Positions 1 to 5,736 of a stretch of 24,169 nt of DNA are shown here, piece by piece; within the stretch, counting starts at the first letter, position 1; each line of letters starts with the position of its first letter. The position numbers and the translations under genes are program-made. Where the stretch lies: positions 1 to 24,169 of the IMG/VR virus record IMGVR_UViG_3300009155_002886; one strand, 5' to 3'. The notes beneath the pieces were generated by a model. The model had not been told where the DNA came from, ran no database searches, and saw nothing but the letters and a program-made list of their open reading frames with translations. Source of the stretch: a virus.

Positions 1-47
1 ACTCGGACTCGATGTCCATCGATAATCGTGAAATCGTAGCTTGTCAT
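1..47 (-). CDS. 5' end of an unidentified protein (partial)
   Basis: An open frame starts with ATG at 47 and runs off the window edge after 15 codons (MTSYDFTIIDGHRVR). The stop of the upstream gene lies 4 bases before it, and a GAAGG-like ribosome binding site sits about 9 bases before the ATG, inside the end of that gene. This is the usual arrangement for the next gene of the same leftward operon. Too little is visible to name a product. Confidence 0.5.
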   Translation of the reverse strand, partial: MTSYDFTIIDGHRVR

Positions 48-51
48 TTAT

Positions 52-1179
52 TTATACCTTCAACAGAATGGTGTTTTCGTTAACTCGATGCTGTAGCACG
101 CAGGTCTTGAGCGAGGCTATCATCTTACCGAAAGCTCTTTTACCACCACGCAGAGCGATTTCAATATGCTCCTCAGTCTTGCGACCGATGCGATAGGTTT
201 TGCTCTTTTCCTCATCGTAATTCAGGATCGTAGCACCCTTGACGTCTAGACCCGACTTCCCTACGGCTACGAAGTGCGTAAGCGTCTTGTATCGGGTATT
301 GAACGTAACGAGCTCCTCAGCACCCAGAACCTTTTCTGGGTTGATAGAAACCACCTTGAAATCCTTGCTCTCTTGCTGAAACTTAAAACCCTTCAGCTTC
401 TTATCCGGAGTGATAACCTTCTTCTTACGGATCGCAGGCTTTTTGTTGGAAGAATGCCGATCGCAATCAGCCAGGATACTGGCATAGAACGCTGCGCGCT
501 GCTTCAGCTGCGCTGAGGTGAAGTTTGCGTAGCCTTCTTTCAGCCCAGAGTCAGCATTACGACTGATCAACAGCGCAGCCTCCTCAGCGATCGGACGAAA
601 GAATTCTGCAACGATCTTAGCCTGGTTGGCAGGAATCTGTTTCTGCTGTAACCAATCGTACATAGACAGAGTCCAGCCATTCTTGTCAATGGCTTCGTCG
701 AACTCGCCGATAAACTCCGAAACCTTATCCTTGATACGGTCCTGGATATTTACCTTCGGTAGCTCGGGCTTCTTGTCTTCATCAGTCGTCTCAGTCTTAG
801 CGCCTGCCTTAGTGAACATCTCCTTGATACGCAACTCGAGCTTCGCCATGTAGATATCGTTGAGGATACCACCACGCGTCAGAATACGCGCGAGCCAACC
901 AGCCTGTAGGTTTACCCAGGTCTCGGGAACACGCTTCAGGGTCTTGATATCGTCATTGCGCTTATTAGCCTTGAGATACGCCTCGACGTATTCACGCGCA
1001 TCCACGCGCGAGCACATGTAGTTATACCAGTTAAACACTCGAGTCAGATTGATATCGTTGACGATCTTACCCTTGACATCTGGCTCATCTCCCATATATT
1101 TTAGATCAGCGATGCGCTGCACCGTCTTACCGGCACGAACCTTTTTAGGTTTTGACGATTTGAGTTTAGCAACAGCCAT
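52..1179 (-). CDS. Conserved T4-type phage protein of unknown function, 375 aa
   Basis: I do not recognise a characterised domain. The ATG at 1179 is preceded by AAGGA at 9 bases. A TTG three codons upstream lies against that site and is a poor start. The N-terminus (residues 1-25) is very rich in Lys and Arg and is followed by an aromatic stretch (FNWYNYM). The middle is acidic to neutral and the C-terminal third (from about 260) is again basic. No signal peptide or membrane segment is visible. The general pattern, a Lys/Ser/Pro-rich head, then 'ELKYMG'-like and 'YNWYNY'-like segments, resembles hypothetical proteins I associate with T4-like cyanophages and pelagiphages; that is recollection, not a search. 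It has its own strong promoter directly upstream (1221-1249) and is probably co-transcribed with the partial gene at the window edge. Confidence 0.85.
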   Translation of the reverse strand: MAVAKLKSSKPKKVRAGKTVQRIADLKYMGDEPDVKGKIVNDINLTRVFNWYNYMCSRVDAREYVEAYLKANKRNDDIKTLKRVPETWVNLQAGWLARILTRGGILNDIYMAKLELRIKEMFTKAGAKTETTDEDKKPELPKVNIQDRIKDKVSEFIGEFDEAIDKNGWTLSMYDWLQQKQIPANQAKIVAEFFRPIAEEAALLISRNADSGLKEGYANFTSAQLKQRAAFYASILADCDRHSSNKKPAIRKKKVITPDKKLKGFKFQQESKDFKVVSINPEKVLGAEELVTFNTRYKTLTHFVAVGKSGLDVKGATILNYDEEKSKTYRIGRKTEEHIEIALRGGKRAFGKMIASLKTCVLQHRVNENTILLKV

Positions 1180-1220
1180 ACGATTCAATCCTTCTCGAGC
1201 GTTTCACAAACTTATAACGT

Positions 1221-1249
1221 ATTATAACCCTATTTTGAAAAAAAGTCAA
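1221..1249 (-). promoter_or_regulatory. Sigma70-type promoter for the 375-aa gene
   Basis: On the minus strand, TTGACT (1249-1244) is separated by 17 bases from a perfect TATAAT (1226-1221). The base before the -35 is C (CTTGACT), and the spacer is T-rich then A-rich as in the other promoters of this block. The upstream HNH gene stops at 1260, so the promoter begins just 3' of it. Confidence 0.85.
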
Positions 1250-1259
1250 GAGTTATTTT

Positions 1260-1682
1260 TCAACGGCGATTCAAAACCCTATGCTCTTCTCGCTTCTGCG
1301 CGTTTTGTTTAACTGTCACCCATTCTAGATTCGAAGGATGATAGTTCTCAACAACGTGATCAATATGATTGACTTGGTATCCTCCTCGAAGCAAAGCTTT
1401 GACTGAATCAGGCGTCTGTTTCCATTCCGACTTGGTCACTCCAATTGGAACTGGAAACTTATGCCATGTTTCGCAAACAACTCTATGAGCCATTTTTGTG
1501 TGGCTCTTACCATTTATGTTAAGAGCAACTTTTGGGTATGGACAGTTACCAGAGGCTTTAACTACGAGTTTACGTAAATAATCACCTCGCTTAGTGCTCC
1601 AAATATCTCCGTTCCGACAAACGAAATAATCCGGAATAACTTGTCCATCAACAATCACAGGCTTCATTGTATTGGTTGTCAT
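1260..1682 (-). CDS. HNH homing endonuclease, free-standing, 140 aa
   Basis: Probable site-specific DNA endonuclease that spreads its own gene. The N-terminal part (residues about 19-40, 'YFVCRNGDIWSTKRG') matches the NUMOD4-like DNA-recognition segment common in phage HNH enzymes. The HNH core is at residues about 66-125: AHRVVCETWH, then VNHIDH with H106, and PSNLEWVT with N118. No CxxC zinc knuckles are present. ATG 1682 is chosen because GGAAG lies 8 bases upstream; an ATG at 1697 is just before that site and has no ribosome binding site of its own. It lies between the DUF932 gene and the 375-aa gene, with a strong hairpin just upstream and no promoter of its own that I can see. It is probably read from the DUF932 promoter. 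It is short but appears intact. Confidence 0.85.
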   Translation of the reverse strand: MTTNTMKPVIVDGQVIPDYFVCRNGDIWSTKRGDYLRKLVVKASGNCPYPKVALNINGKSHTKMAHRVVCETWHKFPVPIGVTKSEWKQTPDSVKALLRGGYQVNHIDHVVENYHPSNLEWVTVKQNAQKREEHRVLNRR

Positions 1683-1722
1683 TTTCGTTTCTTCCATTTC
1701 AAAGGTGTTGGCATCGGACTGA

Positions 1723-1750
1723 TGGGTGAAGAATTTTCGTTCTTCACCCA
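1723..1750 (-). terminator. Perfect 11-bp hairpin between DUF932 and HNH genes
   Basis: The two arms (1723-1733 and 1740-1750) are perfect reverse complements with a 6-base loop. The hairpin starts 14 bases after the DUF932 stop. No U-run follows on the minus strand, so it is not a classical intrinsic terminator. It could stabilise the DUF932 message or reduce read-through into the endonuclease gene. Confidence 0.55.
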
Positions 1751-1764
1751 AGGTAATCACTGGC

Positions 1765-2721
1765 TCAAGTGGCTTCCGCCATCTCGAGCGCAGTCTCAAG
1801 AGCCTTGGTCTTCAGGTTCTTGTTGTAACCATACCAAGCCGAAGCCAGGCGAGTGTCAGCAGTACGACCTGCCAGGTGGTCCGTAAGGTAAGTCACGGTG
1901 TTGAATGCCTGCCACCAGGATCCACGAGCGAACTCGGCACCAGGCTGCGTATCAAGCACGCCGAGAGCAACGTTGGCGTTCTTGCTGATCTCCTTCTTGG
2001 CGTTATCGCCACCAGCAACCGGGAAGATGCGCTTGAAGTAGTCAACTACGTTCTCGTTGGTGTAACGCTTCGAACCCAGGAACTGAGCCATTTCCTTGTA
2101 CTTCGCCAGCTTCTCAGCCGCGATGCCCAGCATCAGCTTGACGTTGTCACCATCAAACTCGCGACGGTGGGAGATCTTCACCATACGCTCCACCTTGGTA
2201 TTCAGCGACAGCGTAAGAGTGTTATTGCAGACGACACGGATCGGAGTGAACCGAACGTCAGTGCTGTAACCATACTGGTGGAAGTTCGTGAAGTGCAGGT
2301 AGGACTCAACGCTATCGCCACCGAACAACGAGAAGCCATCCTTCAGCTTTGCCAGAGCCCAGACGATCTGACCACCGCGCAGGCTGCCAGCAGTATGCAT
2401 CTCCATATCGCCCTCGGCGATGAAGTCATTGAAGAACTCGAAAGCCTCGGAGTTCTGCACCGGATTCCAGTCGTTGGAGACCACACCAAGGATCTTGTTA
2501 TCGGTCTTACGAACAAGAGCCGAGCGATCCACGGAGACGTTCTTGCCACCAACCTTGGCGAAAGCTTCAATCTTTTCCACTTCCCAATTCAGACCAGCAG
2601 CCTCGAGCATCTGCTCGGGAGTCAGGTCGTCAGGGACGCGAGTGCCCAGACCGTGCCAGGGAAGATCCCCAGCGTAAGCCATTTGAGCCTTACCGTTAAC
2701 GAATTCAATTTCATGAGCCAC
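1765..2721 (-). CDS. DUF932 phage/plasmid-like protein, 318 aa
   Basis: This belongs to the DUF932 family (phage/plasmid-like protein, TIGR03299 type), found on phages and plasmids with no established biochemical function. Recognisable features are the N-terminal 'MAYAGDLPWHGLG', the central 'VRFTPIRVVCNNTLTLSL' and the 'SHRREFDG' segment, in the usual order. The length is normal for the family. The start is GTG at 2721 with AAGGA about 10 bases upstream. No earlier ATG is available, and the family begins with this MAHEI-like sequence. It is probably soluble, with no membrane segment. Its promoter and leader are one of two identical 77-bp cassettes; the other drives the gene at 4304-4531. The gene is followed by a hairpin and the HNH endonuclease gene. 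Confidence 0.9.
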   Translation of the reverse strand: MAHEIEFVNGKAQMAYAGDLPWHGLGTRVPDDLTPEQMLEAAGLNWEVEKIEAFAKVGGKNVSVDRSALVRKTDNKILGVVSNDWNPVQNSEAFEFFNDFIAEGDMEMHTAGSLRGGQIVWALAKLKDGFSLFGGDSVESYLHFTNFHQYGYSTDVRFTPIRVVCNNTLTLSLNTKVERMVKISHRREFDGDNVKLMLGIAAEKLAKYKEMAQFLGSKRYTNENVVDYFKRIFPVAGGDNAKKEISKNANVALGVLDTQPGAEFARGSWWQAFNTVTYLTDHLAGRTADTRLASAWYGYNKNLKTKALETALEMAEAT

Positions 2722-2798
2722 TGTTCAGGTTTCCTTTTCTGTTTCAACCTTATAAAAGCATCTTAGCCTAGTTTCTGAAATAAGTCAAGCACTTTTTT
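2722..2798 (-). repeat. 77-bp promoter-leader cassette, copy A
   Basis: All 77 bases are identical to 4531-4607, in the same orientation. The cassette holds the promoter (2760-2788), the initial transcribed sequence and the ribosome binding site, and it ends at or just before the start codon of the downstream gene. Similarity continues a few bases past a 1-base indel (AGAAAAAT versus CAGAAAAAT). Confidence 0.95.
2760..2788 (-). promoter_or_regulatory. Sigma70-type promoter for DUF932 (and HNH) genes
   Basis: Minus strand TTGACT (2788-2783), a 17-base spacer, TAAGAT (2765-2760). An A-tract precedes the -35 (AAAAAAGTGCTTGACT) and may act as an UP element. The leader reads TTTATAAGGTTGAAACAGAA before the AAGGA site. 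Confidence 0.88.
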
Positions 2799-2805
2799 AG
2801 AAAAA

Positions 2806-3141
2806 TTACGTGGCAGCCGCAGCTTTCTCGCGAGCAGCCTGATCCAGCTGTTTCCAGTATTTTGCGATGCGCATCGTACCACGAGAATCAACCTTGAGCC
2901 AACGCTCCACCTGCCAGGGCTGCAGCGTCTTATGCTTCAAGAACGTCTTAGCGGTAAGAGAACCGCACTTCGCGTCCGAGCCAGTGAACCCGATAGAATT
3001 CTCGGTGTTCGTCGAGTTCGTCTGGCGCTCGGACTCCGTCTGGCGCTTGAACAGGACCAGGCAGGCTCGCCCAACGATCTGGGCTTGCTTCTCGGGGTTG
3101 GCTGCCTGGATCATCTTAGTGAGGCTATCTTTGGTGACCAT
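2806..3141 (-). CDS. Conserved phage protein of unknown function, 111 aa
   Basis: No characterised domain is recognised. The central part 'ENSIGFTGSDAKCGSLTAK' followed by 'HKTLQPWQVERWLK' resembles a pattern I associate with small conserved proteins in large phages (GFTGxDA, then a Trp-rich helix); function unknown. The N-terminal half is helical and Gln/Thr-rich (RQTESERQTNSTNTEN), and the C-terminus is Ala/Lys-rich. ATG 3141 has AAAGGAG 8 bases upstream, a strong ribosome binding site. It is a single-gene transcription unit with its own promoter at 3176-3204, followed directly by the DUF932 promoter cassette. Confidence 0.85.
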   Translation of the reverse strand: MVTKDSLTKMIQAANPEKQAQIVGRACLVLFKRQTESERQTNSTNTENSIGFTGSDAKCGSLTAKTFLKHKTLQPWQVERWLKVDSRGTMRIAKYWKQLDQAAREKAAAAT

Positions 3142-3175
3142 ATCTTTATCTCCTTTGTTTCAACCTTATAAACTC

Positions 3176-3204
3176 ATATTAGCCCATTTTTGAAAAAAAG
3201 TCAA
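3176..3204 (-). promoter_or_regulatory. Sigma70-type promoter for the 111-aa gene
   Basis: Minus strand TTGACT (3204-3199), a 17-base spacer, TAATAT (3181-3176). The leader shares the TTTATAAGGTTGAAACA sequence of the 77-bp cassettes, though the rest has diverged. An A7 run lies upstream of the -35. Confidence 0.85.
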
Positions 3205-3232
3205 GGAGTTTTTTTGTTAAAAAAGATTAATC

Positions 3233-3472
3233 TTACCGACCGATGTCGAAATAGGACTCGGACTTGCTGCCGGCATACATCTCTAGGATGGCACGAGCCA
3301 CCATGATAGCCTGCTCCTTACTCATAAGAATACTCTGCTCAACCTCGCCTTTTGACGAGACATCGCGAATCTCAACGCAGCACAAACCATCGCGGTCCGG
3401 ACCAACGTGAAAATGATTTCCTGTGTCCGAGTCATGGATCTGAGTGACTCGCTCGATATAGAACTGCTTCAT
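3233..3472 (-). CDS. Small conserved protein of unknown function, 79 aa
   Basis: Not recognised. The protein begins MKQFYIERV and appears to fold as a beta-rich N-terminal half ('GNHFHVGPDRDGLCCVEIRD') and a C-terminal helix ('MSKEQAIMVARAILEMY'). ATG 3472 follows AAGGA by about 6 bases. A TTG six codons upstream overlaps the preceding stop and is rejected. It is the third gene of a three-gene operon read from the promoter at 4268-4295, 14 bases after the preceding gene. Confidence 0.75.
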   Translation of the reverse strand: MKQFYIERVTQIHDSDTGNHFHVGPDRDGLCCVEIRDVSSKGEVEQSILMSKEQAIMVARAILEMYAGSKSESYFDIGR

Positions 3473-3486
3473 CTTATCTTCCTTTT

Positions 3487-3906
3487 TCAAATTGAACCGC
3501 CATCGAACCGCGCCAGAATCAAATCCAGCTTGGCATCTAACTTACGAAGAAGCTCAAGAGTTTCGCTATCTTCTTCCTTCTGGTCTTCTGCAGCCAATTC
3601 CGGGAAAGACTCGTTGAAGAGATTTTCTTTCTCTTTCTGAGTCATAAGTTCCCAGCAATAAACGAACAGATCGCCATCTTGATAAAGCTGCCAGCGAAAA
3701 CCCTTTGAGTCAACGTAACATGCGTTGTCTAGGATGTTCTGCCAGGTTTCCCAGTATCCGCAGCTTCCAGGACCTCGTAAAAGAATCTTTACATCTTCTG
3801 GATCATAACCTTCCCAGGAATTACTGCCTTCCAAGCTTGTTTGTGCAAACGTCTGAGGAATATAAACGCCGTGCCTATCGCTCAGAATAATATCAACACC
3901 AGACAT
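3487..3906 (-). CDS. Unknown protein, tandem paralogue 1, 139 aa
   Basis: Function unknown. It is clearly related to its upstream neighbour at 3920-4234. The two align from the first residue (MSGVDIILSDRHGVYIPQ versus MSGFEILISGSRGVYIPQ) through a shared W-E-x-W..N..NACY(V/I)D..G..WxL(Y/W)Q(D/E)GDLFxYCxELMT segment. This copy has an extra charged C-terminal tail of about 40 residues (EDSETLELLRKLDAKLDLIL) that looks like a short coiled coil. ATG 3906 has AAAGGA about 9 bases upstream and matches the paralogue's start. The GDL-W/Y-rich pattern is soluble, with no membrane segment. Confidence 0.8.
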   Translation of the reverse strand: MSGVDIILSDRHGVYIPQTFAQTSLEGSNSWEGYDPEDVKILLRGPGSCGYWETWQNILDNACYVDSKGFRWQLYQDGDLFVYCWELMTQKEKENLFNESFPELAAEDQKEEDSETLELLRKLDAKLDLILARFDGGSI

Positions 3907-3919
3907 ATTTCGTTTCCTT

Positions 3920-4234
3920 TCAATCGTTTTCGCGTTCAATACCGAAGAAATTACAATATTCTTCGTCGGTCATAAGTTCGAGGCAGTAAGAGAACAAGTC
4001 ACCTTCCTGCCACAAACGCCAGACATTACCGTTCTTATCGATGTAACAAGCGTTAGATACGACATTCTCCCAGGCTTCCCAGTAGAACTCGTTTTCAGTA
4101 TAATCAGGACCAGAAAGAAGGCAGTCACGATCGTGATCGGACACACCCCATTGATCCATATGATAGCTCTCAGCGAAGTTTTGAGGAATATATACTCCTC
4201 GCGAGCCGCTTATCAGGATTTCAAATCCACTCAT
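3920..4234 (-). CDS. Unknown protein, tandem paralogue 2, 104 aa
   Basis: First gene of a three-gene leftward operon and paralogue of the gene at 3487-3906. It holds the shared GVYIPQ-F motif near the N-terminus and the aromatic core 'NACYIDKNGNVWRLWQEGDL'. It lacks the coiled-coil-like tail of the other copy. ATG 4234 is preferred over ATG 4240, because the AAAGGG site lies 7 bases before 4234 but only 1 base before 4240, and it matches the paralogue's MSG start. No function can be assigned. Divergence between copies is large, so the duplication is old. Confidence 0.8.
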   Translation of the reverse strand: MSGFEILISGSRGVYIPQNFAESYHMDQWGVSDHDRDCLLSGPDYTENEFYWEAWENVVSNACYIDKNGNVWRLWQEGDLFSYCLELMTDEEYCNFFGIEREND

Positions 4235-4267
4235 TTTCATACCCTTTCAATCATCATCACATTACTG

Positions 4268-4295
4268 ATTATACCGGGATTGGTAAAAAAGTCAA
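4268..4295 (-). promoter_or_regulatory. Sigma70-type promoter for the three-gene paralogue operon
   Basis: Minus strand TTGACT (4295-4290), a 16-base spacer, TATAAT (4273-4268). The initial transcribed sequence is GTGATGATGA, a variant of the ATGATGATGA found at other promoters here. The -35 box lies in the 3' arm and tail of the terminator of the upstream gene. Confidence 0.83.
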
Positions 4296-4313
4296 GGACT
4301 ATTTCAGTCCTCG
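4285..4313 (-). terminator. Terminator hairpin fused to the next promoter
   Basis: On the minus strand, CGAGGACT (4313-4306) pairs with AGTCCTTG (4300-4293), 8 bp with one G-U pair and a 5-base loop that carries most of the stop codon of the gene at 4304-4531. ACTTTTTT follows directly. The stem and U-run overlap the -35 box of the next promoter, giving a compact terminator/promoter unit. Confidence 0.55.
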
Positions 4314-4531
4314 ACAGAAAGATCGAGTTCCTCGTCGGCGACGTAGCCTTCAGAGAGGGCACCGAGCAAATGCCGCTGAACGGCAAAGTACTGGAATTCC
4401 TGCACGACTCCTCCCCAACACACCGACACCACGTAAGCGCGAGCCATCACCCGAGCCTCAGCCAGATCGCGAGCTACACCCACCACGGAGCGCTCGTAGG
4501 AATCACCGAAATCCACAACCAAAAGTTCCAT
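4304..4531 (-). CDS. Small protein of unknown function, 75 aa
   Basis: Not recognised. The sequence is hydrophobic but not clearly transmembrane (MELLVVDFGDSYERSVVGVA, then a helix rich in Ala and Arg), with an acidic C-terminus (DEELDLSVED). The first third looks like a beta-strand/turn/helix unit. ATG 4531 is 8-9 bases after AAGGA, within the 77-bp cassette shared with the DUF932 gene. It is a single-gene unit between a cassette promoter and a terminator hairpin. Confidence 0.75.
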   Translation of the reverse strand: MELLVVDFGDSYERSVVGVARDLAEARVMARAYVVSVCWGGVVQEFQYFAVQRHLLGALSEGYVADEELDLSVED

Positions 4532-4607
4532 GTTCAGGTTTCCTTTTCTGTTTCAACCTTATAAAAGCATCTTAGCCTAGTTTCTGAAATAAGTCAAGCA
4601 CTTTTTT
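4531..4607 (-). repeat. 77-bp promoter-leader cassette, copy B
   Basis: Identical over 77 bases to 2722-2798. It contains the promoter at 4569-4597 and the leader with AAGGA. The repeat stops exactly at the start codon, where the two downstream genes have no similarity, so only the control region was copied or conserved. Confidence 0.95.
4569..4597 (-). promoter_or_regulatory. Sigma70-type promoter for the 75-aa gene
   Basis: Minus strand TTGACT (4597-4592), a 17-base spacer, TAAGAT (4574-4569), identical to the DUF932 promoter, with an A-tract upstream of the -35. Confidence 0.88.
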
Positions 4608-4640
4608 CAGAAAAATCAAAAAACTTCCGGATCAGCAGCT

Positions 4641-4823
4641 TCAGCCTTTGAGCTCAGGGTAGAGGCGATCCATAAGACCGCTATTCACCATATCGCGCAG
4701 ACGTTCAGCCACCAGACTGACGATACCACCCTCGCGTGCAGGGGAATGGGCTAGGACCCGGAGCAGGAGTGACCGTTCCTTGGGAGTCATCATAGCCAGG
4801 GTGTCGCGTTCATATTGGGTCAT
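4641..4823 (-). CDS. Small helical protein of unknown function, 60 aa
   Basis: Not recognised. It begins MTQYERDTLAMMTPKERSLL and continues as two amphipathic helices, so it could be a small DNA- or protein-binding factor; this is inference from composition only. ATG 4823 follows a weak purine-rich site (AGAAAGAAA). The frame is also open from ATG 4847, which sits at the predicted transcription start, so a leaderless 68-residue form is possible. It is read from the promoter at 4854-4883, divergent from the rightward small-gene block. Confidence 0.7.
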   Translation of the reverse strand: MTQYERDTLAMMTPKERSLLLRVLAHSPAREGGIVSLVAERLRDMVNSGLMDRLYPELKG

Positions 4824-4853
4824 CGGATTTCTTTCTTTCATCATCATATTATC

Positions 4854-4883
4854 ATAATAGCCTTTTTTTTAAAAAAATAGCAA
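4854..4883 (-). promoter_or_regulatory. Weaker sigma70-type promoter for the 60-aa gene
   Basis: Minus strand TTGCTA (4883-4878), an 18-base spacer, TATTAT (4859-4854). The first transcribed bases would be ATGATGATGAAAG, six bases after the -10, as in the two rightward promoters. Confidence 0.65.
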
Positions 4884-4985
4884 GCATTTTCTTTTTGAAT
4901 GGAATCAATGGCTTACGGAATCGCTTTAGTTAAGTGGTTGAAATCATTAAAAATAAAAAAAAATATCAAAAAACACGAAAAAAGT
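4884..4985. other. AT-rich divergent intergenic region
   Basis: About 100 bases between divergent promoters. The right half is almost entirely A/T (runs such as AAAAATAAAAAAAAATATC). No gene or clear repeat is visible. The A-tracts probably strengthen the promoter at 4988 as an UP element. It is also the only divergent control region in the window. Confidence 0.5.
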
Positions 4986-5033
4986 GCTTGACTTATTTTT
5001 AAAAATGGCGTAAGATGCAATTATGATGATGAA
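4986..5033 (+). repeat. 48-bp promoter cassette, rightward copy 1
   Basis: It matches 5224-5271 with only two mismatches, both in the spacer near the -10. It holds the -35, spacer, -10 and the ATGATGATGA initial transcribed sequence. Confidence 0.92.
4988..5016 (+). promoter_or_regulatory. Sigma70-type promoter for the first rightward gene
   Basis: TTGACT (4988-4993), a 17-base spacer, TAAGAT (5011-5016). ATG 5023 lies six bases after the -10, at or very near the expected transcription start. Confidence 0.88.
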
Positions 5034-5043
5034 AGGAAACGAA

Positions 5044-5229
5044 ATGTATCTCGTGAGCTTTACGAATTTCGCCTACACCAAGGCATTCAATGACATCGAC
5101 CTCGCGATCGCTCATATGGAGCGCGCGGGGTTTGAGTCGGTCCTCATGACCTCGGTGGGCGAACGCCTCGGCGAGTTTCGTCCCCTGGGCGGTGGATTTT
5201 CTTTCGATCGGTACCGAAAAATCGCTTGA
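5044..5229 (+). CDS. Small protein of unknown function, 61 aa
   Basis: Not recognised. It begins MYLVSFTNFAYTKAFNDIDL and has an alpha/beta character with a Gly-rich C-terminal part (RPLGGGFSF). ATG 5044 has AAAGGA 6-7 bases upstream. Three in-frame ATGs start at 5023 on the predicted transcription start, so a leaderless 68-residue form cannot be excluded. The stop codon TGA lies inside the -35 region of the next promoter, so the following gene is in its own transcription unit. Confidence 0.75.
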   Translation: MYLVSFTNFAYTKAFNDIDLAIAHMERAGFESVLMTSVGERLGEFRPLGGGFSFDRYRKIA

Positions 5230-5271
5230 CTTATTTTTAAAAATAGGGTAAGATGCAATTATGATGATGAA
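5224..5271 (+). repeat. 48-bp promoter cassette, rightward copy 2
   Basis: Second copy of the 4986-5033 cassette, 238 bases downstream, with two mismatches. The downstream genes are unrelated. Confidence 0.92.
5226..5254 (+). promoter_or_regulatory. Sigma70-type promoter for the rightward small-gene operon
   Basis: TTGACT (5226-5231), a 17-base spacer, TAAGAT (5249-5254). It is the last clear promoter before the terminator at 8102, so it probably drives all genes from 5282 to 8094. Confidence 0.88.
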
Positions 5272-5281
5272 GGAAAAGCCG

Positions 5282-5473
5282 ATGAACGTAAAGATCTATG
5301 AGATCGTGACCCGTCTTGAAGCTGCCGCCCTGGCAGAGAAAAATGACGCGAAGTCCAACGCTCTGTCGCGGATCGCCGAGCGCGTCGCCGAGGTTGGCAC
5401 TCCGTACGCTGGTCACTGGGACGGTCCCATCACTGCGGATGAGATGAAGATCATTCGTCAGTTTATTCGCTAA
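5282..5473 (+). CDS. Small protein of unknown function, 63 aa
   Basis: Not recognised. Mostly helical and Ala-rich (RLEAAALAEKNDAKSNALSR), with a conserved-looking 'PYAGHWDGPITADEMK' turn and a short C-terminal helix. ATG 5282 has AAGGA 7 bases upstream. As for the previous gene, an in-frame ATG triplet at 5261 lies at the predicted transcription start. Confidence 0.75.
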   Translation: MNVKIYEIVTRLEAAALAEKNDAKSNALSRIAERVAEVGTPYAGHWDGPITADEMKIIRQFIR

Positions 5474-5486
5474 GAGGAGAGAGAAG

Positions 5487-5561
5487 ATGGAATATACCAT
5501 TCGCGATATCCTGGTTGGTCTGGCTGTGGGTGTTACCCTCGGCTATCTGATCTTCTTCTGA
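5487..5561 (+). CDS. Tiny single-pass membrane protein, 24 aa
   Basis: The frame encodes MEYTIRDILVGLAVGVTLGY then LIFF, a short polar head followed by one hydrophobic helix running to the C-terminus. ATG 5487 has GAGGAG 7 bases upstream, a strong site, and the stop is followed directly by the ribosome binding site of the next gene. Its size is below normal gene-finding cut-offs. It could be a holin-like, regulatory or scaffold membrane peptide; no function can be assigned. Confidence 0.7.
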   Translation: MEYTIRDILVGLAVGVTLGYLIFF

Positions 5562-5575
5562 TAGGAGAAATTGAA

Positions 5576-5722
5576 ATGGCTGAACCCACTGGACGCGAAA
5601 TCACCTACGCGTACTATATGGAACTGGTGAAAGCATATCAAAATCATACTATCACCGACGACGAACGGTACGATCTAGAGTTGGCGATGGCGAAGTATAT
5701 GCCCAACGCGTATTTCCGCTGA
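5576..5722 (+). CDS. Small soluble protein of unknown function, 48 aa
   Basis: The frame begins MAEPTGREITYAYYMELVKA and ends KYMPNAYFR. It is tyrosine-rich and helical. ATG 5576 follows AGGAG by 9 bases. The upstream junction sequence CTGATAGGAGAAATT is repeated exactly before the next gene. The gene is missed at usual length thresholds, but its spacing and ribosome binding site make it convincing. Confidence 0.7.
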   Translation: MAEPTGREITYAYYMELVKAYQNHTITDDERYDLELAMAKYMPNAYFR

Positions 5723-5736
5723 TAGGAGAAATTACA

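Noticed and set aside
49-56. TATAAATA on the minus strand, resembling a T4 late promoter
   Set aside because: It overlaps the ribosome binding site and start of the partial gene, so transcription would begin inside that gene; likely chance in an AT-rich junction.
1726-2766. Long open frame (346 codons) on the plus strand opposite DUF932
   Set aside because: It lies antisense to a well-supported DUF932 gene, has no ribosome binding site and no recognisable domain. It is a shadow of the codon bias of the true gene.
2722-4607. 77-bp repeats as ends of a transposon
   Set aside because: The copies are direct, lie exactly over promoter and leader, and enclose several ordinary phage genes with no transposase; duplicated control regions explain them better.
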